A stretch of DNA of 64,000 nucleotides from contig OZ022502.1 in NCBI GenBank assembly GCA_963989385.1, forward strand, positions 48,601,454-48,665,453, given 5' to 3'. The translations under genes were made by a program, and so were the position numbers. Source of the DNA: Ctena decussata (lineage: Eukaryota > Mollusca > Bivalvia > Lucinida > Lucinidae). A model generated the notes under the pieces. It did not search any database, was not told the DNA's origin, and saw nothing but the letters and a program-made list of their open reading frames with translations. The first letter of the stretch is position 1, and every line of letters starts with the position of its first letter. Below are positions 1-12,407 of this stretch, piece after piece.

Positions 1-910
1 TATCTAAACTTTTCACAACTTTTCATTGATAGTATTCTAAACCATTCTTTTTCGTAATTATTAAACCTTGATATAGTGTGTCTTGATATCCGAGTAAGAA
101 GGCATCAGTTCGAAGAAAATCAGTCAAAAATTTTAGTTGAAAGTGCGGGCTCTGTTTTGGATGAAAAAAGTGGCTTGTTAACTTTGGGGCTGCATTCAAG
201 GAACTTCATGTTTTATTGGTTGTTTATATCCAGAAGTGACTGATTTGACAAGCACATGAAGTCTAAAGCTTGTAAAAGTTATGTAACTCTATGAGTCTGT
301 GATCAAGTGTGTCAAGTTCAACCCCTGCATAAAATAGGACCGTCTTGCTATTTCAGAAATAAGTATCATCATATTGACAAATGATGGCCCCAAATTCAGT
401 CAGAACATGTTAGATGCACCGATTTTTGAATTGCATTTAAAATCAATTTCAACATCTGGTTTTTCTTTCTTTAATGCTCCATGGAAGAAAATGAATTTTT
501 ACTATTGGTGCATCACTCTTTTCCAGGTGTATATGTCCATGTCATCATCCCTCAAACCGATGAGTGGTGGAAATTTCCCACCTACTGTTACTTGAAAAGT
601 GCATGCCACATCTGGGTCCCCAACTTCTCAAGTTCAAACCATAGTCTTAAGGCTCATAACAAGCCTTAGTTATTCCAAAATAACCATAAACAAGAACTAG
701 CAGCAGACAATAAAGTGTGACTAATGGGAGCTTGACAAGGTCAAGTTTGATATATAGTAGTATTAGCTTTCATAAAAAGCTTGCCTCACCATTAGCAACA
801 AATTTTACTATAAAGGACCATATCAATATGTATATTCGATCATTTCTCTCATTTTCTGGATTGTCATGACGTTTGTACTTGTATGAGGGCTTAGACAGGA
901 TGTCCTCAAT
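1..910. other. Unassigned sequence
   Basis: AT-rich with frequent stops in all frames. No coding, RNA or clear repeat structure was recognised. Confidence 0.5.
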
Positions 911-1047
911 CAGCTGGCAGGTGTGGTCACCAAATAGAATTGACTTCCCTCGGGGCACACAACATTAAATCAAACATTGAATCAACATTGATCCAATGTA
1001 ATGATGTTGGATCAATGTTGATTCATTGTTGTGTGCCTGCCAGGCTG
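911..1047. mobile_element. Small palindromic MITE
   Basis: The outer arms are CAGCTGGCAGG at 911 and its near complement CCTGCCAGGCTG at the right end. Inside, 954-1037 is a near-perfect palindrome with arms GGCACACAACATT and GATCAATGTTGATTC-type blocks. Short ends related to CCCAGC/GCTGG recur at 51098 and 53092, suggesting one superfamily. No coding capacity. Confidence 0.55.
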
Positions 1048-2721
1048 TGTTTAGAATGTTTCGGCACTTAGTGACATTACAAGACTGTGTCCCTATCAAT
1101 CCTTTTCTGGAACTTGTGGATCTGATCAGTTGTTAAAGAGCTGCCAAGGAAAGCTGTGTGAAGGGTTAAAGGTCAAAAGGGAACACCAGATACCTCACCA
1201 CCACGGCCAGGAACAATACTGGCCAAATGAAACAAAGATCAGCTGCAGTGTCAGAATAAAGATATCCTAAGAAATATTCAAACTTCTAAAATATTGCCAG
1301 AGATATGACAATATCACTGAATTATGAAATATAGGTCACCATGGCCTAGAAGTGATATGAGGTCAGAATGACAGGAATGCAGTCCACACCCAAAATGATA
1401 TTTGGTGGTGTATGTACCCACACACAAATGCATGTAGTCCATTGTTCATAACAATTTCTTGTTGAAAATCTAGAGCGCTAAATTACTGTATTCGCCACAA
1501 TTATTAAACAGTGCATTTAGAAATGTCATAAACTGCTTAAATTATTGCTTCCATTTCAAATAAGTTCAAAGCGAAAGGTTACAAATGTTCTATTTCTCAG
1601 AAATTTTGAATCAGATATTGGATAAATCATAAAATTTTGTTAAATTTGATTTTGGTTTAAACATATTTATTTCTCTTTTTTCATAACATATATATATATT
1701 ACAACATACAAAATGTACTAGGATTGGAACGAAAGCAACTTGCTTATTTAGTTAAATGGTTATTGCTTATTTAGTTAAATGGTTGCATTTAACAGTAAAA
1801 CCAAAATTAGCAATGCTACCAAATATTGCGGACTATCATAACTGATGAAGTGAGGATTTTTCTGTTCTTTTGCATCTTCAGCAACAGTTTGGCCAGCACT
1901 ACTGGCATCAGAAACATTACATTCAATGAAGCTTAAAAAAAAGTATCTTATAAACACAACCCTAATATGCGCTTAAGAGAGTATGTGGGCTTAAAATGGT
2001 AAATAGGATATGATATGTAAGTGATTGCATATGTGAAAATATGGATATAAACAGAAACAACAATGTTCATGTACCATCAAAATGTTTATTAAATAATTAT
2101 CACATAGCCTTGATTTAAGTTTTAAGCACATGTTCTTGTAATATACAATATCAACAAGACATACTTTAGACCATCCTTTTTTCTGATTTTTGTTTACTGG
2201 ACACAACCCTGATCCCAAATTATATATAAATCAGTTACAGCAAAAAAACATGTACCGCCATACCTTTTGATTCCCATCACTTCAAAAAGCTACCAAAAAG
2301 TCTGTTATATAAAAACTGCAATAGGTTCCGTAGATATGATAGATAGTTTTGCACTTAAAAGGTGAAATGAGGCATTCTATAAGCGACTGGAGTCAATTTT
2401 CCAGAACATTGGAGGTATGGAATTACATGCTTGTACAATACAAGATGTTACACACTAGCCAATGTATGCAAAAGTTTTCCAGTACCCAAGCTAGTACTCT
2501 TCAGGTCTCCACATAAGGTTGGGAGTTGATGGTGATTACAAGTAATTTCTATAAAGGTTGTTTGGACCATAAGTTTTAGCTGACACCAAAATATACTGAA
2601 AGCCAACCATATCTGTACTTTGACTGTTTTCATTGGATATACTATAGAACTAATAAATAACAGTAGAAAATATAGTTAATTGTATAAATAATTTGATGCA
2701 ATGCACTATTCTATACAGTTG
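1048..2721. other. Unassigned sequence
   Basis: AT-rich. There is a short TA microsatellite near 1690 and a 22-bp direct duplication (gcttatttagttaaatggtt) at 1741-1785. Nothing else was recognised. Confidence 0.45.
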
Positions 2722-2924
2722 CAGAGCTCTAGATAAGAGGGAGTATTTAGTGATAATTTGGGATAATTTTTGTTAATTCTGCATAAAAACATATTTTGTG
2801 ACCCCTCATCTGAACCGTCTCATCGAGACGGTTCAGATGAGGGGTCACAACATATGGTTTCGATGAGAAATAAGAAAAATTATCCTTAATTATCATCAGA
2901 TACTCCCTCTTATCTAGAGCTCTG
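2722..2924. mobile_element. Foldback MITE, family FB-1
   Basis: Perfect ends CAGAGCTCTAGATAAGAGGG and complement, with a central palindrome GAACCGTCTCATCGAGACGG flanked by GACCCCTCATCT / AGATGAGGGGTC. It is flanked by AGTTG on both sides (2717-2721 and 2925-2929), a 5-bp target duplication. This is the best-preserved copy of a family with about ten copies in the window. Noncoding; it would need a transposase in trans. Confidence 0.8.
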
Positions 2925-3160
2925 AGTTGGTTACCAACAGCATCCTTTCTGTGAGACTGTGAATTAATTCAGCATCGGAAAAACATCTGCTAAACCAAAA
3001 GGTGTTTCAATTCTTATACTTAATTTAGCAAATTTGAACTCATAAGGACTTTGCATACATACATTTCTGATCCAAAATGTACTGTCTTAGTTTCAATTTT
3101 TATTTTTCAGTAATTTGAAATTCAAGCAGCTTTACAAGTCCCCAATACAGCATAATTCTA

Positions 3161-3352
3161 GAGTAGTGCTCAAGATAAGAGGAATATTTGAGGATAAATC
3201 TGAGATAATTTTTCTTTTTTCTCAACAAAAACATGTTGTGATCCCCGAGACAGTTCTGATAAGGGGTCACAACAATGTTTTTATGGAAAAATATGGAAAA
3301 TTATCCCTAAAAAATTTATCCCTGTTTCTCCTTCTTATCTAGAACACTGTTT
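3161..3352. mobile_element. Foldback MITE FB-1, diverged copy
   Basis: Shares the AGATAAGAGG start, the GATAATTTTTC arm, part of the GGGGTCACAACA centre and the TCTTATCTAGAACACTG end. The left half of the central palindrome is deleted. A further remnant lies at about 3440-3530. Confidence 0.65.
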
Positions 3353-3618
3353 CAGAGGCCTTTATGTATTTTATTTTATCATATGTGTAGCTCTGAACTC
3401 ATTTTTGGGTATCCCTTTCAAAGGAACAGCTGCTCTGAACAAGTAAAGAGGTTTAGATGAGGGACCATACCCATGTTTTTTAACACGAATTAATACAAAT
3501 TATCTCTGAATCAACATCAAATATTCCTCTACCCTACATCTTTAAATTGATTCCAAAACTTTTCCCCCTTCCTTTCTTTTTATAAACAGTTATTTTATAA
3601 ACAGTAATACATAAATGA

Positions 3619-3725
3619 ACAAGTCGCCCAAGGGCAACGATCGCTCACCTGTCAGTATATGCTCAATTTATATAAAATTGGTAGTACTACAGTCCCAGAT
3701 GCTACATACCAAGTTTCAAGGCAAA

Positions 3726-3756
<31 letters not shown>

Positions 3757-4179
3757 CAAGGTTTTTGCCATATATGGCCATGGTGGCCATCTTGGTCATA
3801 TGACCTGGACCGAATATATGAATTTTTTTTCCCACTTTGCCTGAAGGCTGCATATGAAATTTAATTGAAATTGGTTTTGTAGTTTCAGAGGAAAAGTCCT
3901 TTAAAAATGTTGACAAATTACAGACAAATTTCCTTAAGCCAAGGTCACTGAACAATCTTGACCCCTAGAATTCCTAGGGGTTCAAATTGTCTGCATTTCC
4001 ATATCACAGAGCACAATAGCAACACAAAAATGCACTTTTTTTAGCTTTTCCCACTCAAAAGCATTAGAGCCCAAATTTGACCTTGTGGCAAAACAGGTCA
4101 AGGTCAATCCAAGTTCATCATTTATATAAACTAAGTAGTACTAGAGTTCCAGATGCTACATACCAAGTTTCAAGGCAAA

Positions 4180-4210
<31 letters not shown>

Positions 4211-6817
4211 TAAGGGTTTTGCCATATATGGGCATGGTGGCCATCTTGGTCATGTGACCTTGACCAAATATATAAAGTTTCTTTCCAGCTTTGCCTGAAG
4301 GCTGTTTATGAAATTTAATTAAAATTGGCCCAGTAGTTTCAGAGGAGAAGTCCTTTAACAAGTGACCAAGACCATCTGAACAAACTATGGTTCCTTTAAG
4401 CCGGTGAAGCTCCATATGAAATATGGCTTCAATTGACCCTAGTGGCCTCTGAGAAGATGTTTGAAAATGTTGACGGGTGACAGAATCTCAATGACCTTGT
4501 ACAAAAGTCAAAGAATGATCTTGACCTTTAACGACAAAATATCTTCATCTGGTCATTTAGTCAACCATATATACCAAATATTGCACCTTAGACTTAAATA
4601 GTTTCTGAAAAATCCACTGTTTAAGCATTTTCCCATATAAAAGCCTACATAATGTACCAAAGTTGACAGTGTCATAAATTAGGTCAAGGTCAATGCACGA
4701 TCATTTGTATAGACTATGATGGGCTTGAGTGCCCAAAGCTACATACCAAGTTTCAAGGTCATACACCTTTTGGTTCTGGAGAAGAAGATTTTAAAGGGTT
4801 TTTACCATATACGGGCATGGCGGCCATCTTGGTCAAGACCCTGAGAACAAACTTTCATTCCCTGATCACACTTAGACTCCATATGAAATTTTGCTTCAAT
4901 CAGACCAGTGGTTTCAGAGGAGTAGATGTTTTGAAAATCTTGATGACGGACAGACCCACAAAATGACCTTGACCTTTCAGTGACATAATATCTTCATCTG
5001 GTCATTTAGTTGACCATATATACCATGTATTGTACCTAAGACTTAAATAGTTTCTGAGAAATCCACTGTATAAGCGTTTTCCCATATAAAAGCCTAACAT
5101 ACCAAAGTTGACCATGTCGTAAATTAATTCAAGAGCAACACATGGTCATCATTTGTATAAACTATGATGGGCCAGCATGCCCGATGCTACATACCAAGTT
5201 TCAAGGTCATAGGCCTTTTGGTTCTAGAGAAGAAGATTTTCGAAGGGTTTTTACCATATATGGGCATGGTGGCCATCTTGGTCATGTGACCCAGACCCCG
5301 GGTATAAACTTTCGATCCCCCATCCCACTGAGACTCCATATGAAATTTGGCTTCAATCGGCCCAGTGGTTTCAGAGGAGAAGATGTTTGAAAATCTTGAC
5401 GACGGATGGTCCGACGGAATGACCTTGACCTTTAGTGACATAATACCTTCATCTGGTCATTAAGTCAACCATGTATACCAAGTATTGTACCTAATACTTA
5501 AATAGTTTCTGAGAAATCCACTGTTTAAGCGTTTTCCCATATAAAAGCCTAACATACCAAAGTTGACCATGCCGTAAATTCGGTCAAGGTCAACGCAAGG
5601 TCATGATTTGTATAAAATATGATGGGCCCGCATGCCCAATGCTACATACCAAGTTTGAAGGTCATAGGCCTTTTGGTTCTGGAGAAGAAGTTTTTTGAAG
5701 GGTTTTTACCATATATGGGCATGGCGGCCATCTTGGTCATGTGATCCAGACCCCGGGTATAAAATTTTGTTTCCCTATCCCACTGAGACTCCATATGAAA
5801 TTTGGCTTAAATCAGCCCAGTGGTTTCAGAGGAGAAGATGTTAGAAAATCTTGACGACGGATGGTCTGACGGAATGACCTTGACCTTTAGTGACATAATA
5901 TCTTCATCTGGTCATTTAGTCGATCATGTATACCAAGTATTGTACCTTAGACTTAAATAATTTCTGAGAAATCCACTGTTTAAGCGTTTTCCCATATAAA
6001 AGCCTAACGTTCCAAAGTTGACCATCCCGTAAATTAGGTCAAGGTCAACGCAAGGTCATGATTTGTATAAACTATGATGAGCCTGCATGCCTGATGCTAC
6101 ACACCAAGTTTCAAGGTCATAGGCCTTTTGGTTCTGGAGAAGAAGTTTTTTGAAGGGTTTTTACCAAATATGGGCATGGCGGCCATCTTGGTCATGTGAC
6201 CTGGACCAAATATATAAACTTTCGTTCCCCAATCCCACTGAGACTCCATATGAAATTTGGCTTCAATCGGCCCAGTGGTTTCGAAGGAGAAGATGTTTGA
6301 AAATCTTGACGACGGATGGTCCGACGGAATGACCTTGACCTTTAGTGACATAATATCTTCATCTGGTCATTTAGTCAACCATGTATACCAAGTATTGTAC
6401 CTTAGACTTAAACAGTTTCTGAGAAATCCACCGTTTAAGCGTTTTCCCATATAAAAGCCTAACGTACCAAAGTTGACCATGCCGTAAATTAGGTCAAGGT
6501 CATCACAAGGTCATGATTTATATAAATTATGATGGGCCTGCATGCCCGATGCTACATACCAAGTTTCAAGGTCATAGGCCTTTTGGTTCTGGAGAAGAAG
6601 ATTTTTGAAGGGTTTTTACCATATATGGGCGTGGCGGCCATCTTGGTCATGTGACCTGGACCAAATATATAAACTTTCGTTCCCCCATCCTGTTAAGGCT
6701 CCATATGAAATTTGGCTTCAATCCACCCAGTAGTTTCTGAGAAGAAGATGTTTAAAAGTGTGGCCGACGCCGACGACGGACGACGGACCAAGGCTATACT
6801 ATAAGCTCACCCCCCCA
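3619..6817 (+). mobile_element. Tandem-core element (HINE/pearl-like), 455-bp units
   Basis: The 5' end is ACAAGTCGCCCAAGGGC followed by CGCTCACCTG. Seven core units begin at the GCTACATACC landmark at 3701, 4155, 4738, 5186, 5641, 6096 and 6551. The last four are 455 bp apart, and the third interval is longer (583). A GACGACGGAC microsatellite follows, then ACTATAAGCTCACC. The expected 3' hairpin is missing: the end is cut into half of an FB-2 MITE. Each unit carries GGCGGCCATCTTGG, GTCATGTGACC and TGACCTTGACC. Assignment to nonautonomous Helentrons (HINEs) is inferred from structure. Confidence 0.7.
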
Positions 6818-6967
6818 GTCTGAAAAGAGTCTTCGCTGTTGGAATGGAGGTAGCTAAGACCCTTACCTAATGTTTACATGCACGGCAAAGACTTTGTTGC
6901 CCAGTTTGATCTGAGTCTTCCCTAAGCGCATATATGTCACTTAGTTGGTTTTGTAGTGTGGTGGGTC
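6817..6967. mobile_element. Half of a foldback MITE FB-2
   Basis: Begins at the centre of FB-2 (AGTCTGAAAAGAGTCTTCGC) and runs to its right end (TTGGTTTTGTAGTGTGG). The left half is absent, and the preceding tandem-core element stops exactly at the junction. Confidence 0.6.
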
Positions 6968-7089
6968 AATTTTTTCTTAATCAAAATTGTTTTGGCTTAT
7001 CTGGAGCATGTGGTGAGCAAACCTGTCTATAGAAATATGTAAATAAACATACATCCTCAGATCAGGCCACATGGAATTTACTTTTTTTA

Positions 7090-7300
7090 ACTAGGGTGTA
7101 TTGGTACACCTTATTGGAAAAGCAATTCTGCCATTTTCCTTTTTTTTGCCTCCCTTCTCAATGGAGGTCAATATTCTTACAGGAATGAATTTGCTCCCCT
7201 TGCAGCAATTTTTTCCTGTAAGAGTAGACCCCATTTTTAGAGCATCTTCATCCATGTAAGCATATAGGAAGTCAGAAAAAGTTGTTTCCCTTTTTAAAAA
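7090..7300. mobile_element. Foldback MITE FB-3, diverged copy
   Basis: Contains GTACACCTTATT, the GCCTCCCTTCTCAATGGAGG arm and a centre of TTACAGGAATGAATTTGCTC with its mirror TTCCTGTAAGAGTAGACC. The family's full ends, TTAAGGTGAATGG-type, are best seen at 12751-12988. Confidence 0.55.
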
Positions 7301-7324
7301 TGTTGGGAAAATGTCTAGACAATC

Positions 7325-7549
7325 AGAGCCGCAACAAGACAAAACCAAAAACCAACAAAGTGGCATGAGCACCCAGTGAAGATTCAGATCTGCCATGGCA
7401 TTTCTTTGCACTTGGAGGTAGCTAAGACCCTTAGCAACCCTGTAAGCACACAGCAAAGACTCTGATCAGACTGGGCGAATTGCCCAGGCTGACCTGAGTC
7501 TTAGCTGTGTGTACATGCCACTTTGTGGGTTTTGTCATGTACCGGCTCA
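7325..7549. mobile_element. Foldback MITE FB-2
   Basis: Ends GAGCCGCAACAAGACAAAACC and GTTTTGTCATGTACCGGCTC; most of the element is one long inverted repeat with GCCCAGTSTGATCAGAGTCT-type blocks. It overlaps the right side of an FB-3 copy. Confidence 0.65.
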
Positions 7550-7861
7550 AACTATATATTATGCTCTCATCAGACTGTGATTATGCACAGCCTGGTTAGA
7601 GCTTGCAGCTGCATACGCTGAAAGCAAAAGGCTTTCATACCACATGGCGTGAGTTCTTAATGACAGTTAGTGAATGTGGTCAATATTAGTGGTGATACAA
7701 AAACTCTAATTGTTCACAATACATCATAAGCCTCTCAAGAATAGAGGTACAAGAAATGTTCACCTTACTGGTGATGTAAATACACAACACTGTTACCATG
7801 GCAACCAATCTTATCATCCTCAAATATAGCACTATCACATAGTGGAAACTATCACATTCTA

Positions 7862-8054
7862 GTTGCCTAGATTAAAATGGGTAACTGGGATAATTCAGAG
7901 ATAATTTCTCAATGAAAACATATGATGTGACCCCTCATAAGAACCGTCTCGCCAAGATAATTCTAACGAGGGGTCACAACACTTGTTTTTATGCAACAAA
8001 TAAGGAAAGTTAACGCAAATTATCCTTGTTAACCCTTCTTAACTGGAGCACTGC
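7862..8054. mobile_element. Foldback MITE FB-1, diverged copy
   Basis: Has GACCCCTCATAAGAACCGTC and the complementary AACGAGGGGTCACAAC centre. The outer arms end near TTAACTGGAGCACTG. Confidence 0.65.
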
Positions 8055-8227
8055 CTATTCTCAGAGTGACTGTACACCTTTCATTCATGATGGCTCAAAT
8101 CATGTAACACTTTATCTATCCATTGGTTCAAACTCTGTGGAACTGAATGCATAGTGGTGTTTCCTCATACAAACAGCTATACCATCTCTACAGAGATATC
8201 ATATTTCTTAAGAAGCTGTTGTATGAG

Positions 8228-8394
8228 GGAGTTCCAGTTAAAGTGTGTTTTTAGTGGATAATTCTGAGATAATTTTCCTTATTTCTCAATGAAAATATAT
8301 GTTGTGACCCCTCATTAGAACTGTCTCACTGAGACATGGAGCAATATGGAAAAATTATCCCTAAATTATCCATTACTCCTTATTTGGAGCACTG
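8228..8394. mobile_element. Foldback MITE FB-1, internally deleted copy
   Basis: The left arm and GACCCCTCATTAGAACTGTC are present, but the right half of the central palindrome is lost. The right arm ends CTTATTTGGAGCACTGG. Confidence 0.6.
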
Positions 8395-8906
8395 GTATGA
8401 ACAAAAGGGAACCACATCAGACGGTAACCATATGCAGTATTATACAAGTTCCCACTTCTGCTATAAAAATCCTAACATCTTTATCGTTATTAAGCATTTT
8501 TTGCTATATTCAGCTCACAAATACAATATGAAACCAGTCTTTCTGGTGCCATAGCAACAGTGTGTTACTGGGCGTCTCAAGAGTTGATGACGTTGCCCCC
8601 TATAACAAGCCTCGGGAAAGACCCAAGAGATGCACACATTATTTAGGGTTCTCTCAAGACAAAAAGGGAAGTGTGGATCAGGGCCTATACTACTTTTTAC
8701 TCAGCCAATTTTACCACTGGGGAATGAAAGTCTCTGCAAACTGAAGAATCAGATCAAACCGCTTGTGTGACAGCAGTCTGAACACGGTTTGCATTGTCTG
8801 CTTTACAGCCTTCCATTTTATAAAACATTCCCAGACTGGAATAATGGAACTGTCAAAATTTTATGACAATACAGTCCACAATGTACATGTAAAATGTTAA
8901 CAGGGT

Positions 8907-9239
8907 CACAGGGTATAATCGATTCCACTAATTTTTGCTTCCTGCAGAGACTGTACATCATATTTGGCTTCTGCCAAGACTGTCCGCGAACTCTTGCTTC
9001 CTGCCGAGATTTCTGTACATGATAAATGGCTTCCTGCTGAGACTGTCCGTGTGATTCTGCTTCCTGCCGAGGCTCTCGGCAGGAAGCAGAATCACGCGGA
9101 CAGTCTCGGCAGGAAGTCATTTTTCAAGGACAGTAGTCTCTGCAGGAAGCAAGAGTTTGCTGACAGTATCGGCAGAGGCCAAATATGACGTACAGTCTCT
9201 GCAGGAAGCGAAAATTGGCGGAATCGATTATACCCTGTG
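8907..9239. mobile_element. 333-bp palindrome with internal 30-bp repeats
   Basis: The arms begin CACAGGGTATAATCGATTCC and end with its exact complement; the centre is near 9073. Each arm holds about four ~30-bp repeats built on GCTTCCTGCCGAGACTGT, so the structure is both tandem and inverted. AGGGT flanks both sides (a 5-bp duplication). Noncoding. Confidence 0.7.
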
Positions 9240-10364
9240 AGGGTTGCTACTCACAGTCCACTTCAAAATTTCCTGACTTTTCCATGACTATCCATGAAAT
9301 TTTACAGTTTTTGTACCCTTTTACGGATCCTAAAGTTGATTTACACTTTACTGTAACAGTGCTAACTGTATCACTTGAAAATTGAGGATTACGCTTAAAG
9401 CAAAGAATTTGCTCCACCAGGGAGCAAATTCTATCTTTTAAGAGCAGCATCCATTGAGGAGGAAGATTTGCCTGGACTATCTCTCTAACTATAGCTTTTA
9501 TCCTTGAACAGAATATTAAGTACATTTTCTGAAAACTGTGGTACCCACTAATTTTTAAATTTCCAGACATTTCCCTGACTATCCATTCATGTCTTTTTCA
9601 AATTTCCCTCCAAAAAAATATTTTCCAGATATTTTTCCCTGATCATGGCAACTCTGGTTCAGACTGTTTCACCTATAAAACCCCAGCTGAGCCAAAGTTC
9701 TGCATATTTATTAAATCTTTATTTGCCTACAACACATATCTAATTAGTTCCTCGTTGATGAAGTTCTAATTTACACCCTGAGGCTATTTTTGTTTCTTTC
9801 TTATTTCAGAATACGGAAAACTTCTGTATTTTTTTCCACTTAAATTCTAGTTTATTTTGATCTACAGTGTAAACATTGTCACAATTCTTACTTGAGGGCC
9901 CTTTTTATCTTGAGACAACCCTTGTTTTCTAGACTTTCAATTAGACTAGACTGGTTGGTGATGACTAAGTGGTTTGGTGATTGAACAATTCACACTTCAC
10001 ATTTCTCTAGTAAAACAAAACATTTCTTGTGAAATAACAAACAACATTCATATTGTTTTAAGAAAAGAAAAAACAACAACATTAACTTAAGTTACAACAA
10101 ACTACTTAAACCTCACAATTTTACAATACATGTGTTGTATTGTATTTTACCCTCATTTTTCACGATATATATTTACATTTACCCAAAATCAGCCAATTTC
10201 TATCCACTATGCACACAAAGTTGATACAGTGTACCTGTTCGAATATAGTCAAAGAATAAATACTGTATTAATCCTAATAAACACCCCTGCTCTAATAAAT
10301 GCCCCCTGTCTCTTTTCCAAAAAAATGCTATATTAGCTTGCATGAATTCCTGTTTGCTTCTCTG
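9240..10364. other. Mostly unassigned sequence
   Basis: 9385-9460 has an FB-3-like hairpin (AGAATTTGCTCCACCAGGGA). 9640-9654 (ATGGCAACTCTG) resembles a hAT-type end facing CAGGGTTGCTAC at the left of this stretch. The rest is AT-rich and unassigned. Confidence 0.4.
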
Positions 10365-10513
10365 GGTAAGGTAAATCGATGAAAAAAGGTCTACTCTTAA
10401 GGGAGAGAATTTGCTCCTGAAGGAGCAAATTCTTTCCTTTAAGAGTTGACCCTACTGAGAAGGGAAGCAAAAATAGTAAGAGCTGCTTCCTCTGAAAGTA
10501 TACCCACCATCTT
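10365..10513. mobile_element. Foldback MITE FB-3, partial
   Basis: Central hairpin GAGAATTTGCTCCTGAAGGA / AGCAAATTCTTTCCTTTAAG with GTCTACTCTTAA and AGAGTTGACC shoulders. Confidence 0.6.
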
Positions 10514-11054
10514 TATATTGCTTACTAGAGGTATTTTCGCAGTGCCTGATTTACTACACTTTTGGCTCTAAACAATATCCCCTTTTCGAAAAATGCAATG
10601 CCCCTGAGGTGTTAAATAGGATTAATTCAGTAAGTTTTTGAAGTAAGAATAAATGTTGACGACAGAAATAAATATATGTACATGTAACTCCATTTACAAA
10701 ACTGACAAGATTTCTAAGACACATTTTTAACATGCTCAACACATACACCTAGATAAAAATTAAAATGTATCTCTCATGTAAGCAAGATGTCTCATAAAAA
10801 AACAAAAAAACAATCCATTCAACTGTTTTTTTTTTTGTATCAAATCAAACTTTCTCTCAATTTTATTTATGATCATATGACTCTTGCAACAAATAGCCAT
10901 AGCTTAAAACCTGTTATAACTGACCCTTGTTATCTCAAAGTTCCAAGAGTCTAGAAAATTTACTTTGTCATATCAGCAGTTTGAGATAACTGGAGTTACA
11001 GAATATACAGGAAACAGCAAACATGTAGAAACGTTTTACAAGAAATTTACTAAA

Positions 11055-11292
11055 TGAGCCGCGACACGACAAAACCAACAATGTGGTTGTGCGCCCAGCG
11101 CAGACTCAGATCAGCCTGGGCATCCGCCCAGTCTGATCAGAGTCTTCGCTGTCCGCATGGAGGTAGCTTAAACTCTTAGCTACGCTTTGAGTGCTTAGAG
11201 AAGAGTCTGATTGTACTTGTCTGATGCCCAGGCTGATCTGTGTCTGCACTGGACGCACAACCACATTGTTGGTTTTCTCGCGTCGCGGCTCA
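11055..11292. mobile_element. Foldback MITE FB-2, well-preserved copy
   Basis: Left end TGAGCCGCGACACGACAAAA, right end its complement with GTCGCGGCTCA. The two arms meet around the GGTAGCT block in the middle. Other copies lie at 7325, 11813, 16731, 17474, 23491 and 50617. Confidence 0.75.
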
Positions 11293-11405
11293 TATAATTG
11301 GTTGTTTAGTATACATTCAAAGTAAAACAGTTTGCAGCTATTTTTTCTGTCCCAATGCTTATAAAGCACATTACGGGTAATTGCTGAGGAGTTAGATTAT
11401 AATTA

Positions 11406-11608
11406 CAGTCAACTCCTGATATCTCGAACACTGATATCCCAAAGTATCTTCTTATATCAAAGAATGTATTAACTGTTTTATTTACATTCAACTCCTGTTA
11501 TCTCAAACTACTGATATCTCAAAGTCAATTTTCTGGTTCCAGAAAATTTACTTTGAGATATAGGTAGTTTGGGCTGAAGTTCCACTTCAAGATATCGAGA
11601 GTTGACTG
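11406..11608. mobile_element. pogo/Tigger-like MITE
   Basis: Ends CAGTCAACTCCTGATATCTC and GATATCGAGAGTTGACTG form ~20-bp inverted repeats. TA precedes the left end; the right TA is mutated. The interior has a second copy of the end motif (CAACTCCTGTTATCTC). A decayed relative lies at about 10908-10992. TA target and CAGT ends fit the pogo/Tigger group. Confidence 0.65.
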
Positions 11609-11812
11609 TGTTAAGAAATGTGAAAACTTTATAAATAGGAGATAAATACAAGCAGCAATTCTGTCATCTAATTAAATAGTAAAAGAATTTAAGTAAAGCA
11701 AATGTGAAGCCTAAACCACGATGAAACAAACACAAGGTTATGATGATGTACTATTTTACCTTTGTTGATATTACCGCTGTGTTAACAACGACAAACCATG
11801 TACTGAGTAAAA

Positions 11813-12035
11813 GGACTTAACAAAACCAACAAGGTCTCATATGCCCCCAGTGAAGACTTGGATCAGACTGGGCATCTGCCCAGTCTGATAATAGTCTTCG
11901 CTGTGCACTTAAAGGGTAGCTAAGGCCTAAGCTACCTCTATACCTGCAGCAAAGACTCTTAGCCGATGAGTGGATGCCGAGGTTTATCTGAGTCTTTACT
12001 GGGTGCACATACCAATTTTGTCATGTCGCCACTCA
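11813..12035. mobile_element. Foldback MITE FB-2, diverged copy
   Basis: AACAAAACCAACAAGGTCTC at the left and TTTTGTCATGTCGCCACTCA at the right, with a CAGACTGGGCATCTGCCCAG centre. Confidence 0.6.
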
Positions 12036-12194
12036 TATTAAGTTGAATATCAGACATGTATGTATCAATAACAAATCCACAAAAAAAATTATTTCTCAAA
12101 ACTTAAGTCAGTCATCTGTAGCTTAAAACTGACAGTTATACTAAGTACCTTAAAACTCACAACAATGAAAAATTACTCTAGGTGCTTCCACATT

Positions 12195-12407
12195 TCTGCT
12201 TAAGCCCTTTTTGAAGGGAGAGTTGGGGGGAGGGGTCAACTCTTTAAGGAAAGAATTTGCTCTACCAGAAAAAAAATCCTTCCTTTATGAGTATATCCCT
12301 TTTTTGGAAAGATTTATCTGCCAGGTAGCAAACAGGCAGTCAAAGAATTGTCTTCCTTTGAAACTTTGAAGAAATGAAAAACAAGGAGGTGCACCCATTC
12401 ACCTTAA
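12195..12407. mobile_element. Foldback MITE FB-3, diverged copy
   Basis: Centre GGAAAGAATTTGCTCTACC / AAATCCTTCCTTTATGAG. The right end GTGCACCCATTCACCTTAAG is intact; the left end is decayed. Confidence 0.55.

Noticed and set aside
7091..7456. 121-residue reading frame as a gene
   Set aside because: It spans parts of two MITEs (FB-3 and FB-2) and has no recognisable domain.
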